From assembly GCA_910578785.1 (NCBI GenBank), contig CAJTSJ010000004.1, positions 1 to 64,000 of the forward strand: a stretch of 64,000 nucleotides of DNA. The letters are read 5' to 3'. The translations under genes were made by a program, and so were the position numbers. The notes under the pieces were generated by a model. That model was not told the origin of the DNA. It worked only from the letters and a program-made list of their open reading frames with translations, and did no database searches. The stretch comes from an uncultured Muribaculum sp. GTDB lineage: Bacteria > Bacteroidota > Bacteroidia > Bacteroidales > Muribaculaceae. Shown piece after piece: positions 26,092 to 34,580 of this stretch (position 1 is its first letter; each line of letters starts with the position of its first letter).

Positions 26092-26859
26092 ATGCATTAT
26101 ATATTAATCTTACTGATTTTGTACTTGCCACTTTACGTGACGGCACAGGAAGCGGATGTGTTTGCAAGATGTTTCATGCTTGAAAACCCCATTAAGGTCC
26201 CTGAAAATGCAGTAAAGCTCATTAAGCCGGACGGATTCCGCAAAGTGCCGGAACAAGTCGAAAACATCCTATCGATAAATCCTGACTACATGCCTTTGGA
26301 CGCTCTGTCGGAAGAAAGCCGGGTGCTGTACATTCCTACTGTAGTGCTTGAATCTGATTCGAAGGACTGCGTATTTCTATATCCGAGCGTCGACCTGTCA
26401 TTTTCCCTGAACTATAATCCGGCTAAAATCGAGTTGCAGGCCATTGCCGAGGACGAAAATCTCAATGTAGACTCGCTTATTGAGAAAATCGCATTGGAAG
26501 ATATGTCAAAATATTCCAATGCAGACACTGCGTTCGTATATAACCTGGAACTAAAGCAACCATATCTTAGCCGCTACAGACACTGCACCGGAGTGGTTCT
26601 AAAAAAATACGCCCATCCCGGCATGGCAATGAAGATAATAACCTCGGATGAGGGACGTGGAAAATTGGATCAATACATGCGGAAGCTGTTCGACAGTGTG
26701 CTGTACTATGACGAAATCACCGCAACCGGAACCGAAGCTGAGAAGTCAGCGGAAGAAATCAGGAAAAGTCTGGAAGCCAACGGCCCGTGCATCCATATAC
26801 GCCAGGCCCGCGAGAAAAACAAGGTTCGGAATGGCGAGGAGAAAGCGTCGGGCGAATAG
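26092..26859 (+). CDS. secreted protein, member 5 of the five-paralogue family
   Basis: A 255-residue exported protein (signal peptide ending VTAQ), 11 bases after member 4. Landmarks: INPDY, LESDSKDCVFLYPS, IELQAIAEDENL, YSNADT, KKYAHP, and a weaker SVLYYD at the last motif. Its tail, NGPCIHIRQAREK, is that of member 2. It is the last gene of the array and runs to within four bases of the convergent ORF6N gene, with no terminator visible between. Function unknown. Confidence 0.7.
   Translation: MHYILILLILYLPLYVTAQEADVFARCFMLENPIKVPENAVKLIKPDGFRKVPEQVENILSINPDYMPLDALSEESRVLYIPTVVLESDSKDCVFLYPSVDLSFSLNYNPAKIELQAIAEDENLNVDSLIEKIALEDMSKYSNADTAFVYNLELKQPYLSRYRHCTGVVLKKYAHPGMAMKIITSDEGRGKLDQYMRKLFDSVLYYDEITATGTEAEKSAEEIRKSLEANGPCIHIRQAREKNKVRNGEEKASGE
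26782..26815 (+). repeat. 34-base repeat in the 3' part of family member 5
   Basis: Matches 24522-24555 with a single difference. Confidence 0.85.
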
Positions 26860-26863
26860 GCAT

Positions 26864-27811
26864 TCACCTAATTTTAGCAAGAATTTCCTCAGGCAAACGG
26901 CGCATCTGACAGAATGCGACAATCTTCTTCCCCAGGTCTTTTATAGAACCTCCAATGAAGTAGACCACATCGTCAATAATCAGAAACCGGTCATGGACAT
27001 TGCGGCAATGGCGAATCGTGATTCGGGGATATTGAGCGTTGTGCTTTATTAAATCGAGTTCAATCTGCGAGTTCTTCGGATTGGTATAGATTATGGCATC
27101 CACGCCGTCATTACGCTTGTCAAGAGTTTTAAGTACACGGTCATCGACATAGTTGTCTATCAATATCACTCTTGAAATTGCTTTCCGAACCAGATCCGAT
27201 ATCAAAGTATATGCATCAAATATCTGGCCTTCAAAGAAAAGACCTTCCATCGGTTCGGCATCCTTGGCATTAAGCCTCGTAAAGACTTCTTCAATCCTCG
27301 CATCATGTTCATATAAATGTTTCTGCATGAGCAACTGGTGATGTTCTATCGTTTCAAGACGCTGGAACATGTGGAGATTGTTCACAACAAAGCCTCGCAT
27401 CGCCGTAAAAGCTCTCATAATACGAATGTTAACCTCTATTGCAGTTTTAGAACGAAGTACACTGCTGAGCATTGCCACTCCATTTTCAGTGAACACATAG
27501 GGTAACTTCCTGTTACCACCCCAATTAGAGTTCACATCTTCTGATTCCGGACTTGAAGTCGCAATATGCGACTTCAAGTCTTTGGTCTCTTCTTTTGTAA
27601 GCTGAAACATAAAGTCCATTGGGAAACGCTCGACATTCCGTTTTACTTGTTCATTTAAACGTCTGGTTTCCACGCCATATAGCCGAGCCAAATCGCTGTC
27701 AAGCATTACCTGACGGCCACGTATCACATGGATAAAATTCTCGACCGGCATCAGATTGGAGCCATGATTAATAGTCGATGGAGCTGAATTTATATTGGAG
27801 TCTTCATTCAT
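26864..27811 (-). CDS. ORF6N-domain protein with PLD-like C-terminus
   Basis: A 315-residue protein. Residues about 21-115 form an ORF6N (KilA-N-associated, phage antirepressor-type) DNA-binding domain: IRGRQVMLDSDLARLYGVE, then FPMDFMFQLT and VFTENGVAMLSSVL. The C-terminal third resembles half of a phospholipase-D-type nuclease (IDNYVDDRVLKTL, then HDRFLIIDD and GGSIKDLGK), with arginine where HxK normally has lysine. Such fusions are widespread in Bacteroidales genomes and often sit in variable regions; their role is unknown, with DNA-related regulation or defence suspected. It follows the NlpC/P60 gene by 24 bases. Met21 is an alternative start. Confidence 0.8.
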   Translation of the reverse strand: MNEDSNINSAPSTINHGSNLMPVENFIHVIRGRQVMLDSDLARLYGVETRRLNEQVKRNVERFPMDFMFQLTKEETKDLKSHIATSSPESEDVNSNWGGNRKLPYVFTENGVAMLSSVLRSKTAIEVNIRIMRAFTAMRGFVVNNLHMFQRLETIEHHQLLMQKHLYEHDARIEEVFTRLNAKDAEPMEGLFFEGQIFDAYTLISDLVRKAISRVILIDNYVDDRVLKTLDKRNDGVDAIIYTNPKNSQIELDLIKHNAQYPRITIRHCRNVHDRFLIIDDVVYFIGGSIKDLGKKIVAFCQMRRLPEEILAKIR

Positions 27812-27835
27812 TGGAGGAGAAATTAAATAGATATA

Positions 27836-28558
27836 TCAGTCGAGGAACGAGGAGTAGATTGAGTCGACTTTGGCCTCGATAGCTTCGTCAATCTGATTTT
27901 GTCGCTCGTTGAGTTCAAGGAACCTGTCGAGCGTTATCTCATACTTTCCGGGGGTGGATTCAATCACTGGTTCCGCCTCCGGCTTCTTTTTGCCTCCTTG
28001 GGGCTTTTTATTCCTATCCATAGCGCGGGCCACGTGGCCTGACGAATGGTAGTTCTTGACATAGTAGCGTTCGTTTATGTCGCTGACTATCACGCCACGG
28101 CTTCCTGAAGCATGGATAAACTTACTGTCGCCGATGTACATGCCCACGTGCGACACCCGGGTCTTGTCGCGTCCGGTGCTGAAAAATATCAAGTCGCCCG
28201 CGTCGAGCGACGACTTCTTAATCGACTTGCAGAACTTCTGCTGTTCGCGCGACGAGCGCGGCAGCTTTATGCCAAGAGCCGCCCCATAGACCTGCATGGT
28301 CATTCCCGAACAGTCGGTGCCTGAACGCGAAGTACCGCCATAGCGATACGGCGTACCGAGCCACTTCAAGGCTTCCTCGACCAGAAGCTGCTGATCGGCG
28401 CGCATGTCGGCGGCCATATCCTTGGGCAACACCACAGCGGGCGACCCATTGCCGCCTCCACCCTTGCCAGAAGCACGGCGCGACGAATGACACCCGCTTA
28501 GCACGAGCATCAGCGAGAGCATCATGGCGTATATAATTGCAGACAGACGGCGGCACAT
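27836..28558 (-). CDS. NlpC/P60 cell-wall peptidase, lipoprotein
   Basis: A 240-residue predicted envelope endopeptidase acting on peptidoglycan. It has a lipoprotein signal (lipobox LSGC), a glycine-rich linker, then the NlpC/P60 domain: TPYRYGGTSRSGTDCSGMT with the catalytic Cys, RVSHVGMYIGD with the catalytic His and FIHASGSRG. The C-terminal tail is lysine/proline-rich followed by a helical end. Unlike the protein at 14301 it has no SH3 domains. Promoter at 28594-28624. Confidence 0.88.
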   Translation of the reverse strand: MCRRLSAIIYAMMLSLMLVLSGCHSSRRASGKGGGGNGSPAVVLPKDMAADMRADQQLLVEEALKWLGTPYRYGGTSRSGTDCSGMTMQVYGAALGIKLPRSSREQQKFCKSIKKSSLDAGDLIFFSTGRDKTRVSHVGMYIGDSKFIHASGSRGVIVSDINERYYVKNYHSSGHVARAMDRNKKPQGGKKKPEAEPVIESTPGKYEITLDRFLELNERQNQIDEAIEAKVDSIYSSFLD

Positions 28559-28593
28559 ACTTTACATTAATGTATTTTGATTGATTCTAAATA

Positions 28594-28624
28594 CAAATTT
28601 AGATAATGATTCAACAATTAGCAA
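28594..28624 (-). promoter_or_regulatory. promoter of the NlpC/P60 lipoprotein gene
   Basis: On the minus strand TTG (28622-28624), 20 bases, TAAATTTG (28594-28601). The rest of the 270-base region up to ureA shows small GC-rich inverted repeats (GCGGG/CCCGC near 28670-28690; CACCT/AGGTG near 28752-28780) but no clear promoter for the urease operon. Confidence 0.6.
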
Positions 28625-28828
28625 TAATCATTGCCTAAAAAAGTATAATACGACAAGTTAAAAGGCAAAGCGGGCTAATTATAAGACCCCGCCCCTAAAA
28701 AAACGAAGCATCTCAGACTCACGATTATAATAATTAGCACATTTTTCATAGGCACCTAATCTTTTTCCGGCCTGAGGTGTTATGATTAATAGGAAATAAA
28801 ATCAACGAACAATATAATTTACGTTATT

Positions 28829-29131
28829 ATGCACCTGACACCTAAAGAAATCGACAAACTTATGCTGCTGAACCTCGGCATCATTGCAGAACGTCGTAAA
28901 AACAAAGGCCTTAAGCTGAACTATCCGGAAGCCGTGGCCTACATCACCTCAGCCGCGCTCGAAGAGGCGCGCGCCGGAAAATCTGTAGAAGAAGTTATGG
29001 TGGAGGCCGCCAATGTCCTTAAGAAAGAAGACGTTATGGACGGAGTAGCCGACATGATTACCTTGCTTCAGGTAGAGGCGGTGTTTACCGACGGCTCACG
29101 TCTGGTAAGCATACACCAGCCTATCAAGTAA
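28829..29131 (+). CDS. ureA: urease gamma subunit
   Basis: Smallest structural subunit of nickel urease, which hydrolyses urea to ammonia and carbamate/CO2 in the cytoplasm. The 100-residue product is the standard length, with the family pattern LTPKEIDKLMLLN at the start, NYPEAVAYI and the C-terminal QVEAVFTDGSRLVSIHQPI. First gene of ureABC-EFGD; the separate gamma, beta and alpha genes follow the general bacterial layout, not the fused Helicobacter one. Confidence 0.97.
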   Translation: MHLTPKEIDKLMLLNLGIIAERRKNKGLKLNYPEAVAYITSAALEEARAGKSVEEVMVEAANVLKKEDVMDGVADMITLLQVEAVFTDGSRLVSIHQPIK

Positions 29132-29165
29132 CCTAAACATTCCCCCTAAATCAAAATTCAAGTCT

Positions 29166-29768
29166 ATGGCAACAGATAACACCAAAAAGCCCTCTGCCGA
29201 CTCTCAGGCTCCGGGCAATCCTCCGATGAATGTCGAAGGTTACAGCCAACAGAATCCGCCTAAATCAAGCGATACCCCCACCACTGTCTACAACGACGTG
29301 CCGCCTATCTACGCGCCTAAAGAACCCGGATTCACTCCGGCTACCGAAGTCCCGGTGGGGGGCGTAATTCTCGCAGGCGACCCAATAGAATACAACACCG
29401 ACCGCTATACCGTCAAGGTGACAGTACACAACACAGGCGACCGTCCTATTCAGGTAGGCTCCCACTTCCACTTCTTCGAAGTCAACCGCTATCTTGAATT
29501 CGACCGCCCGAAAGCGTTCGGATGCCACCTCAACATTCCGGCCACCACAGCAATCAGATTTGAACCCGGCGATGAAAAGGAAGTCGAGCTCGTCAGCTAC
29601 TCGGGAAAGCGGAAAGTGTTCGGATTCAACGGTCTTGCCGATGGTTACACTGGCGGAGAAGACACTCCTACATATTATCCGACCAAGGCACGTGCTATCC
29701 GCAAGATGGAAGAATACGGCTTCAAGAGCGTAAGCGAAGACGAAGCCGATGCCGAATTTAAGAAATAA
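29166..29768 (+). CDS. ureB: urease beta subunit with long N-terminal extension
   Basis: Structural beta subunit of urease. The core spans about residues 62-165 (VPVGGVILAGDPIEYN, IQVGSHFHFFEVN, GFNGLADG) and matches the family. Ahead of it are some 60 residues rich in Pro, Ser, Thr and Asn (NPPMNVEGYSQQNPPKSS), with no counterpart in the usual 100-120 residue subunit, and the C-terminal segment is also lengthened. The extension is encoded in frame after a start 34 bases past ureA. It probably lies at the surface of the assembled enzyme; function unknown. Confidence 0.94.
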   Translation: MATDNTKKPSADSQAPGNPPMNVEGYSQQNPPKSSDTPTTVYNDVPPIYAPKEPGFTPATEVPVGGVILAGDPIEYNTDRYTVKVTVHNTGDRPIQVGSHFHFFEVNRYLEFDRPKAFGCHLNIPATTAIRFEPGDEKEVELVSYSGKRKVFGFNGLADGYTGGEDTPTYYPTKARAIRKMEEYGFKSVSEDEADAEFKK

Positions 29769-29795
29769 CCCCCTCTCGATAAAACAAGAATAATC

Positions 29796-31514
29796 ATGGC
29801 AACTATATCCAGACAAGAAAACAACAATCTTTTCGGACCGACCGTAGGTGATAAAATCCGGCTTGGCAACACTCACCTGTACGTACAGATCGAGAAGGAT
29901 TTACGTGTATACGGCGACGAGTCAGTATACGGAGGCGGAAAAACTCTGCGCGACGGCATGGGCCTCGCCAACCGCTATTCAGTCAAGGGCGGTTCGCTCG
30001 ACGTAGTAATCACCAACGTCACTATCATCGACCCGGTATTGGGCGTTGTCAAAGCCGACGTGGGCATCAAGGACGGAAAGATAGCAGGTATCGGCAAGGC
30101 CGGTAACCCCGACATAATGGCCGGAGTATCGCCCGACCTCATCACAGGACCGTCGACAGATGCCATCTCCGGCGAACACCTAATCCTGACGGCCGCCGGT
30201 ATTGACGGCCACGTACACCACATCTCTCCCCAGCAGGCCTATAACTGTCTGTCAAACGGCATCACCAGCCTTATCGGCGGAGGCATCGGCCCGACCGACG
30301 GAACCAACGGCACCACAATCACCTCCGGCGTATGGAACATGTATAAAATGCTCGAATCGTTCGAAGGCATACCTATCAACTACGGCTGTCTGTCAAAGGG
30401 CAACTCGTCGGTCAAAGAGACGCTCGACGAACAGATTCTGGCAGGCGGATGCGGATTCAAAATCCACGAAGACTGGGGTGCCACCCCGTCGGCCATCCGC
30501 GCATGCCTCGACTCGGCCGACCGTCTTGACGTGCAGGTGGCCATACATACGGACACACTTAACGAAGGCGGTTACGTCGAAGACTCAATAGCGGCCATGG
30601 ACGGACGCACCATCCATACTTACCATACCGAAGGCGCCGGCGGCGGACACGCTCCCGACCTCCTTAAAGTCGCGTCGATGGCCAATGTGCTCCCCTCGTC
30701 GACCAACCCGACCCTTCCGTTCGGCATCAACTCCAAGGCAGAGCTGTTTGACATGATCATGGTCTGCCACAATCTTAATCCGAACATTCCGAGCGACGTA
30801 GCTTTTGCAGAAAGCCGTGTGCGCCCCGAGACCCAGTCGGCTGAGAACATTCTTCACGACCTCGGCGTGCTCTCAATGGTTTCGTCAGACTCCCAGGCCA
30901 TGGGCCGTGTAGGCGAATCGTTCATGCGTACTTTCCAGATGGCCTCATATATGAAGGACGTCAGAGGCAAACTTCGCGAAGACAGCGACGAAAACGACAA
31001 CTTCCGCGTGCTCCGCTATCTGGCCAAGATAACCATCAACCCGGCTATCACTTATGGCATTTCAGATATTCTCGGAAGCGTCGAGAAGGGTAAGATGGCC
31101 GACCTCGTGCTTTGGGAACCCGCATTCTTCGGAACCAAGCCGAAGCTCGTCATCAAGGGCGGTCTGATCAACTGGGCACAGATGGGCGACCCGAACGCAT
31201 CGCTTCCTACCCCGCAGCCTATCTACATGCGTCCGATGTACGGCGCTTACGGAAAGGCCCTCGAAAGAACTTGCGTCAACTTCATGTCGCGTGCGTCAAT
31301 CGACGCAGGAGTTCCCGAAAAGCTCGGCCTGCAGCGCATCTGCTATCCTGTACACGGCACACGTCAGATATCAAAATACGACATGGTGCGCAACACCGCC
31401 ATGCCACGCATCGAAATCAACCCGGAGACATTCTATGTCTACGTAGACGGCGAGCTCGCCTACGTTCCGCCGGCACCTGAATTGTCGCTTGCGCAATTGT
31501 ACTGGTTCAGTTAA
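29796..31514 (+). CDS. ureC: urease alpha (catalytic) subunit
   Basis: Catalytic nickel subunit, 572 residues. All active-site elements are present: nickel ligands His139 and His141 (GIDGHVHHI), the carbamylated Lys222 (FKIHEDWG), histidines in AIHTDTLNEGG and YHTEGAGGGHAPD, the flap Cys-His in MVCHNL and the aspartate in SSDSQAMGR. The flap reads CHN instead of the common CHH, but the catalytic His is retained. Followed by a 126-base gap with competing hairpins before the accessory genes. Confidence 0.98.
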   Translation: MATISRQENNNLFGPTVGDKIRLGNTHLYVQIEKDLRVYGDESVYGGGKTLRDGMGLANRYSVKGGSLDVVITNVTIIDPVLGVVKADVGIKDGKIAGIGKAGNPDIMAGVSPDLITGPSTDAISGEHLILTAAGIDGHVHHISPQQAYNCLSNGITSLIGGGIGPTDGTNGTTITSGVWNMYKMLESFEGIPINYGCLSKGNSSVKETLDEQILAGGCGFKIHEDWGATPSAIRACLDSADRLDVQVAIHTDTLNEGGYVEDSIAAMDGRTIHTYHTEGAGGGHAPDLLKVASMANVLPSSTNPTLPFGINSKAELFDMIMVCHNLNPNIPSDVAFAESRVRPETQSAENILHDLGVLSMVSSDSQAMGRVGESFMRTFQMASYMKDVRGKLREDSDENDNFRVLRYLAKITINPAITYGISDILGSVEKGKMADLVLWEPAFFGTKPKLVIKGGLINWAQMGDPNASLPTPQPIYMRPMYGAYGKALERTCVNFMSRASIDAGVPEKLGLQRICYPVHGTRQISKYDMVRNTAMPRIEINPETFYVYVDGELAYVPPAPELSLAQLYWFS

Positions 31515-31540
31515 TCCATCCCAGACGTACTGACATAATA

Positions 31541-31590
31541 GTCCCCGGCAAAAGCCACGGTCAACACCGGCGTTCGAGCCGGGGGCTTTA
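31541..31590 (+). promoter_or_regulatory. competing hairpins between ureC and ureE
   Basis: AGTCCCCGGC (31541-31550) pairs with GCCGGGGGCT (31579-31588), one G-U pair. The start of the same right arm can instead pair with CCGGC (31568-31572) in a tight hairpin. A short TTT follows. The site separates structural from accessory genes and could set their expression ratio by partial termination or mRNA processing. Confidence 0.45.
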
Positions 31591-31640
31591 CTTACATTAC
31601 GGCTCAACCTACCCCACCATTTCAACTATTACAGACATTT

Positions 31641-32219
31641 ATGAAAATCTTTAGCGAAGTCATCGGCAACATTCATGCCGACAAAACCTTAGCCGATAAA
31701 TTAGCGAATGCCGACATCGAATATCTCGACCTCGACCAATGGACAGCGCAAAAAAGCCGCTTTATTGTGTCAGGCGACAAAGGCACACAGTGTGCCGTGG
31801 CTCTGAAACGCAACACCCAGCTCATAGAGGGCGACGTTCTCGAATATGACCCGGCGACCAACAAGGCCATCGTGGCACGCATCGAGCTTAGCCCGGTGTT
31901 CGTAATCGACCTCAGCGCCGTCGAACAGCAGGACAAGCTTTCAATCATACAGACATGCATCGAACTCGGACATGCCATCGGCAACCAGCACTGGCCGGCC
32001 GTAATCAAAGGCACCAAAGTGTTTGTCCCACTCACGGTCGACAAGAAAGTCATGCAAAGTGTCATGGACACACACGCAATTCCCGGAGTCACCTACGAAT
32101 TCCAGACCGGACAGGAGGTCATACCATATCTCGCGCCTCATGAAATCCGCAATCTGTTCGGAGGCACAGCCCAGGAAAGTCACTCACACGAACACCATCA
32201 CCACCACCATCACCTATGA
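31641..32219 (+). CDS. ureE: urease accessory protein UreE (nickel chaperone)
   Basis: Delivers nickel to the urease maturation complex. The 192-residue protein has the peptide-binding N-terminal domain, the metal-binding domain with the conserved GNQHWPA segment, and a C-terminal nickel-binding tail with nine His in the last 12 residues (HSHEHHHHHHHL). The stop overlaps the ureF start (ATGA), coupling translation. Confidence 0.95.
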   Translation: MKIFSEVIGNIHADKTLADKLANADIEYLDLDQWTAQKSRFIVSGDKGTQCAVALKRNTQLIEGDVLEYDPATNKAIVARIELSPVFVIDLSAVEQQDKLSIIQTCIELGHAIGNQHWPAVIKGTKVFVPLTVDKKVMQSVMDTHAIPGVTYEFQTGQEVIPYLAPHEIRNLFGGTAQESHSHEHHHHHHHL

Positions 32220-32914
32220 TATCATCCGGAATCATCTCGACCATGCGCCTGCTCGAAATGAGCGATTCTCAGTTTCCCGTAGGCAACTTCTCCTTTTCCA
32301 ACGGACTGGAGACAGCCTCGTATGAAAAGGTTGTCCACGACATGGACACCCTGCGCCAGTATGTGCAGGCGGCGTCAATCCAGTCGGCTTTCAGCGACGG
32401 CATAGCATCAATCCATGCTTACCGTGCGGCCGCGACCGACGACTACGATGCCATACGCCGGGCCGACGAGGAGGTGATTCTGTGCAAAATGAACGACGAA
32501 GCCCGACAGATGATGACTCGCATGGGCAAAAAGATGGCCGAACTGACCGTACACATCGTCGACGGTTGCGGGCTGATGGAGCGTTTCCTATCCGACATCA
32601 AAGCCGGAGAAATCGCCGGGACATATCCGGTGGCCCAGGCCATTGCAATGCATCATGCCGGCATATCCGAGGCCGATATGTTCACCTCGCAGCAATTCGG
32701 GGTCGTCAACATGATTCTCGGAGCCGCGCTGCGTTGTGTCCGCGTGTCGCACTACGACACCCAGAAGATAGCCTACGAAATGGCTCTCGTCATAGCCGCC
32801 GACTACGAAAAGGTCAAGGGACTGACCTACGACGACATGCGCGCTTTCGTACCGGGCATGGACATAATGGCGTCGCTCCACGAGAAGGGAAGCATGCGAA
32901 TGTTCATGAATTAA
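32216..32914 (+). CDS. ureF: urease accessory protein UreF
   Basis: Part of the UreD-UreF-UreG complex that activates apo-urease; UreF controls GTP-dependent transfer of nickel. The all-helical 232-residue protein shows the family start MRLLEMSDSQFPVGNFSFSNGLE and the conserved C-terminal region before VPGMDIMASLHE. Start chosen at 32216 on the ATGA overlap with ureE; Met10 is an internal alternative. Confidence 0.94.
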   Translation: MISSGIISTMRLLEMSDSQFPVGNFSFSNGLETASYEKVVHDMDTLRQYVQAASIQSAFSDGIASIHAYRAAATDDYDAIRRADEEVILCKMNDEARQMMTRMGKKMAELTVHIVDGCGLMERFLSDIKAGEIAGTYPVAQAIAMHHAGISEADMFTSQQFGVVNMILGAALRCVRVSHYDTQKIAYEMALVIAADYEKVKGLTYDDMRAFVPGMDIMASLHEKGSMRMFMN

Positions 32915-32958
32915 TCCACACTGTTATTTTTCACCAATTCATAACCAAACTATTATAT

Positions 32959-33579
32959 ATGAGCACCTGTAGAATTGGAGTCGGCGGGCCTGTAGGTTCA
33001 GGAAAGACCGCCCTCATCGAAGCCATCACACCGCACTTGATCAAAGAGGGATTTAAAGTGCTGATCATAACCAACGACATCGTGACCACAGAAGATGCCA
33101 AACATGTGCGCCGGATGCTGAAAGGCGTGCTTATCGAAGACCGCATCATCGGAGTGGAGACCGGGGCATGCCCGCACACCGCCGTGCGCGAAGACCCGTC
33201 GATGAACATAGCCGCCGTCGAAGAGATGGAGGCCAAATTCCCCGACACCGACATCGTATTCATCGAATCGGGAGGTGACAACCTGACACTGACATTCTCA
33301 CCCGCCCTCGTAGACTTCTTCATCTACGTAATCGACGTGGCCGCCGGCGACAAGATTCCGCGCAAAGACGGACCCGGCATCTCGCAGAGCGATATTCTCG
33401 TAATCAACAAGACCGACCTTGCCCCCTACGTCCACGCATCGCTCGAGGTCATGGACCACGACTCAAAACTGATGCGTCCGGGCAAGCCGTTCGTGTTCAC
33501 CAACTGCATGACAGGAGAAGGCATCGAGGAGCTTGTGGCCCTCATCAAGACAATGGCATTGTTTGACCACGAAAAGTAA
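32959..33579 (+). CDS. ureG: urease accessory protein UreG (GTPase)
   Basis: SIMIBI-class GTPase that powers nickel insertion into urease. From 32959 the product has 206 residues and begins MSTCRIGVGGPVGSGKTALIEA, containing the P-loop; further motifs are ESGGDNL, the nickel CPH-type motif (GACPHTAVRED) and NKTDLAPYV. The same frame is open upstream through ureF, but those residues are unrelated to UreG and are ignored. Confidence 0.97.
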   Translation: MSTCRIGVGGPVGSGKTALIEAITPHLIKEGFKVLIITNDIVTTEDAKHVRRMLKGVLIEDRIIGVETGACPHTAVREDPSMNIAAVEEMEAKFPDTDIVFIESGGDNLTLTFSPALVDFFIYVIDVAAGDKIPRKDGPGISQSDILVINKTDLAPYVHASLEVMDHDSKLMRPGKPFVFTNCMTGEGIEELVALIKTMALFDHEK

Positions 33580-33609
33580 ATTGTTACAAACCCATAAACT
33601 TCCCGGCTC

Positions 33610-34551
33610 ATGAAAGATGTGCTTAACTCTCCGGAAATTCAGAAAATGACGGCCCTGCGCGAAATGCAGCCCTACAATCACCCGACACGCGCCATGTATA
33701 TCGGTGCGCCGGGCAAGGTGGGCTATCTTCGTCTCGGATTTGAAATCGACGCCAGAGGCAAAAGCATACTGCGCGACCACGAACGCATAGCCCCCCTCAT
33801 CGTACAGAAGGAGCTTTACTGCGACGAAGGCATGCCGGAAATGCCGGTCGTTTACATATTGTCGTCGGGAGGCCCGAACGTCGACGGCGACCGATATGAA
33901 CAGGACATCGAAATGAGACGTGGATCTTTCGGCCACGTCACCACAGGCGCCGCCACTAAAATTGCCGAAATGAAGGACAACTTCTCGGCGATGTACCAGA
34001 ATCTGGTGCTCGAAGAAGACTCATATCTGGAATTCATGCCAGAGCCTACCATACCCTGCATCGAGGCCCGCTATGCGAGCTATACCGACATTGTCTGCCA
34101 TCCGTCGGCAACGCTGTTATACAGCGAGATATTCACCCCCGGACGCAAACACCGCGACAACGAAATCTATAAATACGACATCCTGTCCGTCACATGCAGT
34201 GCCCGACGGCCCGACGGCCGACGGCTGTTCAGGGAAAAATTCGTCATCGAACCTCAAAATTCCGACATACGCAATCTCGGCATAATGGGAAAATACGATA
34301 TCTTTGCCAACGTAATCGTGCTGACACCTCCCGACAGGGCCAAAGAGATATACGACGCCACCGAAGCCGGATTCTTCAATGACGGCAATCTGGCCGTGGG
34401 AATCACGCGTCTGCCCAACGACGCAGGACTTCTGCTGAAGGTGCTCGGAATGGAGACCGGTCCGGTAAAGGATGCGGTACGCAAGTTCGGGTCCACGGTG
34501 CGCCAGACGGTCAAAGGCCGTCCGCTGCTACCGGACTTTCCCTGGCGATAA
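33610..34551 (+). CDS. ureD: urease accessory protein UreD/UreH
   Basis: Scaffold that binds apo-urease and UreF during nickel insertion. The 313-residue beta-rich protein carries the family segments YILSSGGPNVDGDRYE, TTGAATKIAEM, LEFMPEPTIPCIEARY and YSEIFTPGRKHR. Position at the end of the accessory set (E-F-G-D) supports the call. Thirty bases separate it from ureG and 29 from the urea transporter gene. Confidence 0.95.
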   Translation: MKDVLNSPEIQKMTALREMQPYNHPTRAMYIGAPGKVGYLRLGFEIDARGKSILRDHERIAPLIVQKELYCDEGMPEMPVVYILSSGGPNVDGDRYEQDIEMRRGSFGHVTTGAATKIAEMKDNFSAMYQNLVLEEDSYLEFMPEPTIPCIEARYASYTDIVCHPSATLLYSEIFTPGRKHRDNEIYKYDILSVTCSARRPDGRRLFREKFVIEPQNSDIRNLGIMGKYDIFANVIVLTPPDRAKEIYDATEAGFFNDGNLAVGITRLPNDAGLLLKVLGMETGPVKDAVRKFGSTVRQTVKGRPLLPDFPWR

Positions 34552-34580
34552 TTGTTTAACTACACATTTATATCACAAAA

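Noticed and set aside
32482..32958. Upstream extension of the ureG frame through ureF
   Set aside because: The added residues are the out-of-frame reading of ureF; UreG homology starts exactly at 32959.
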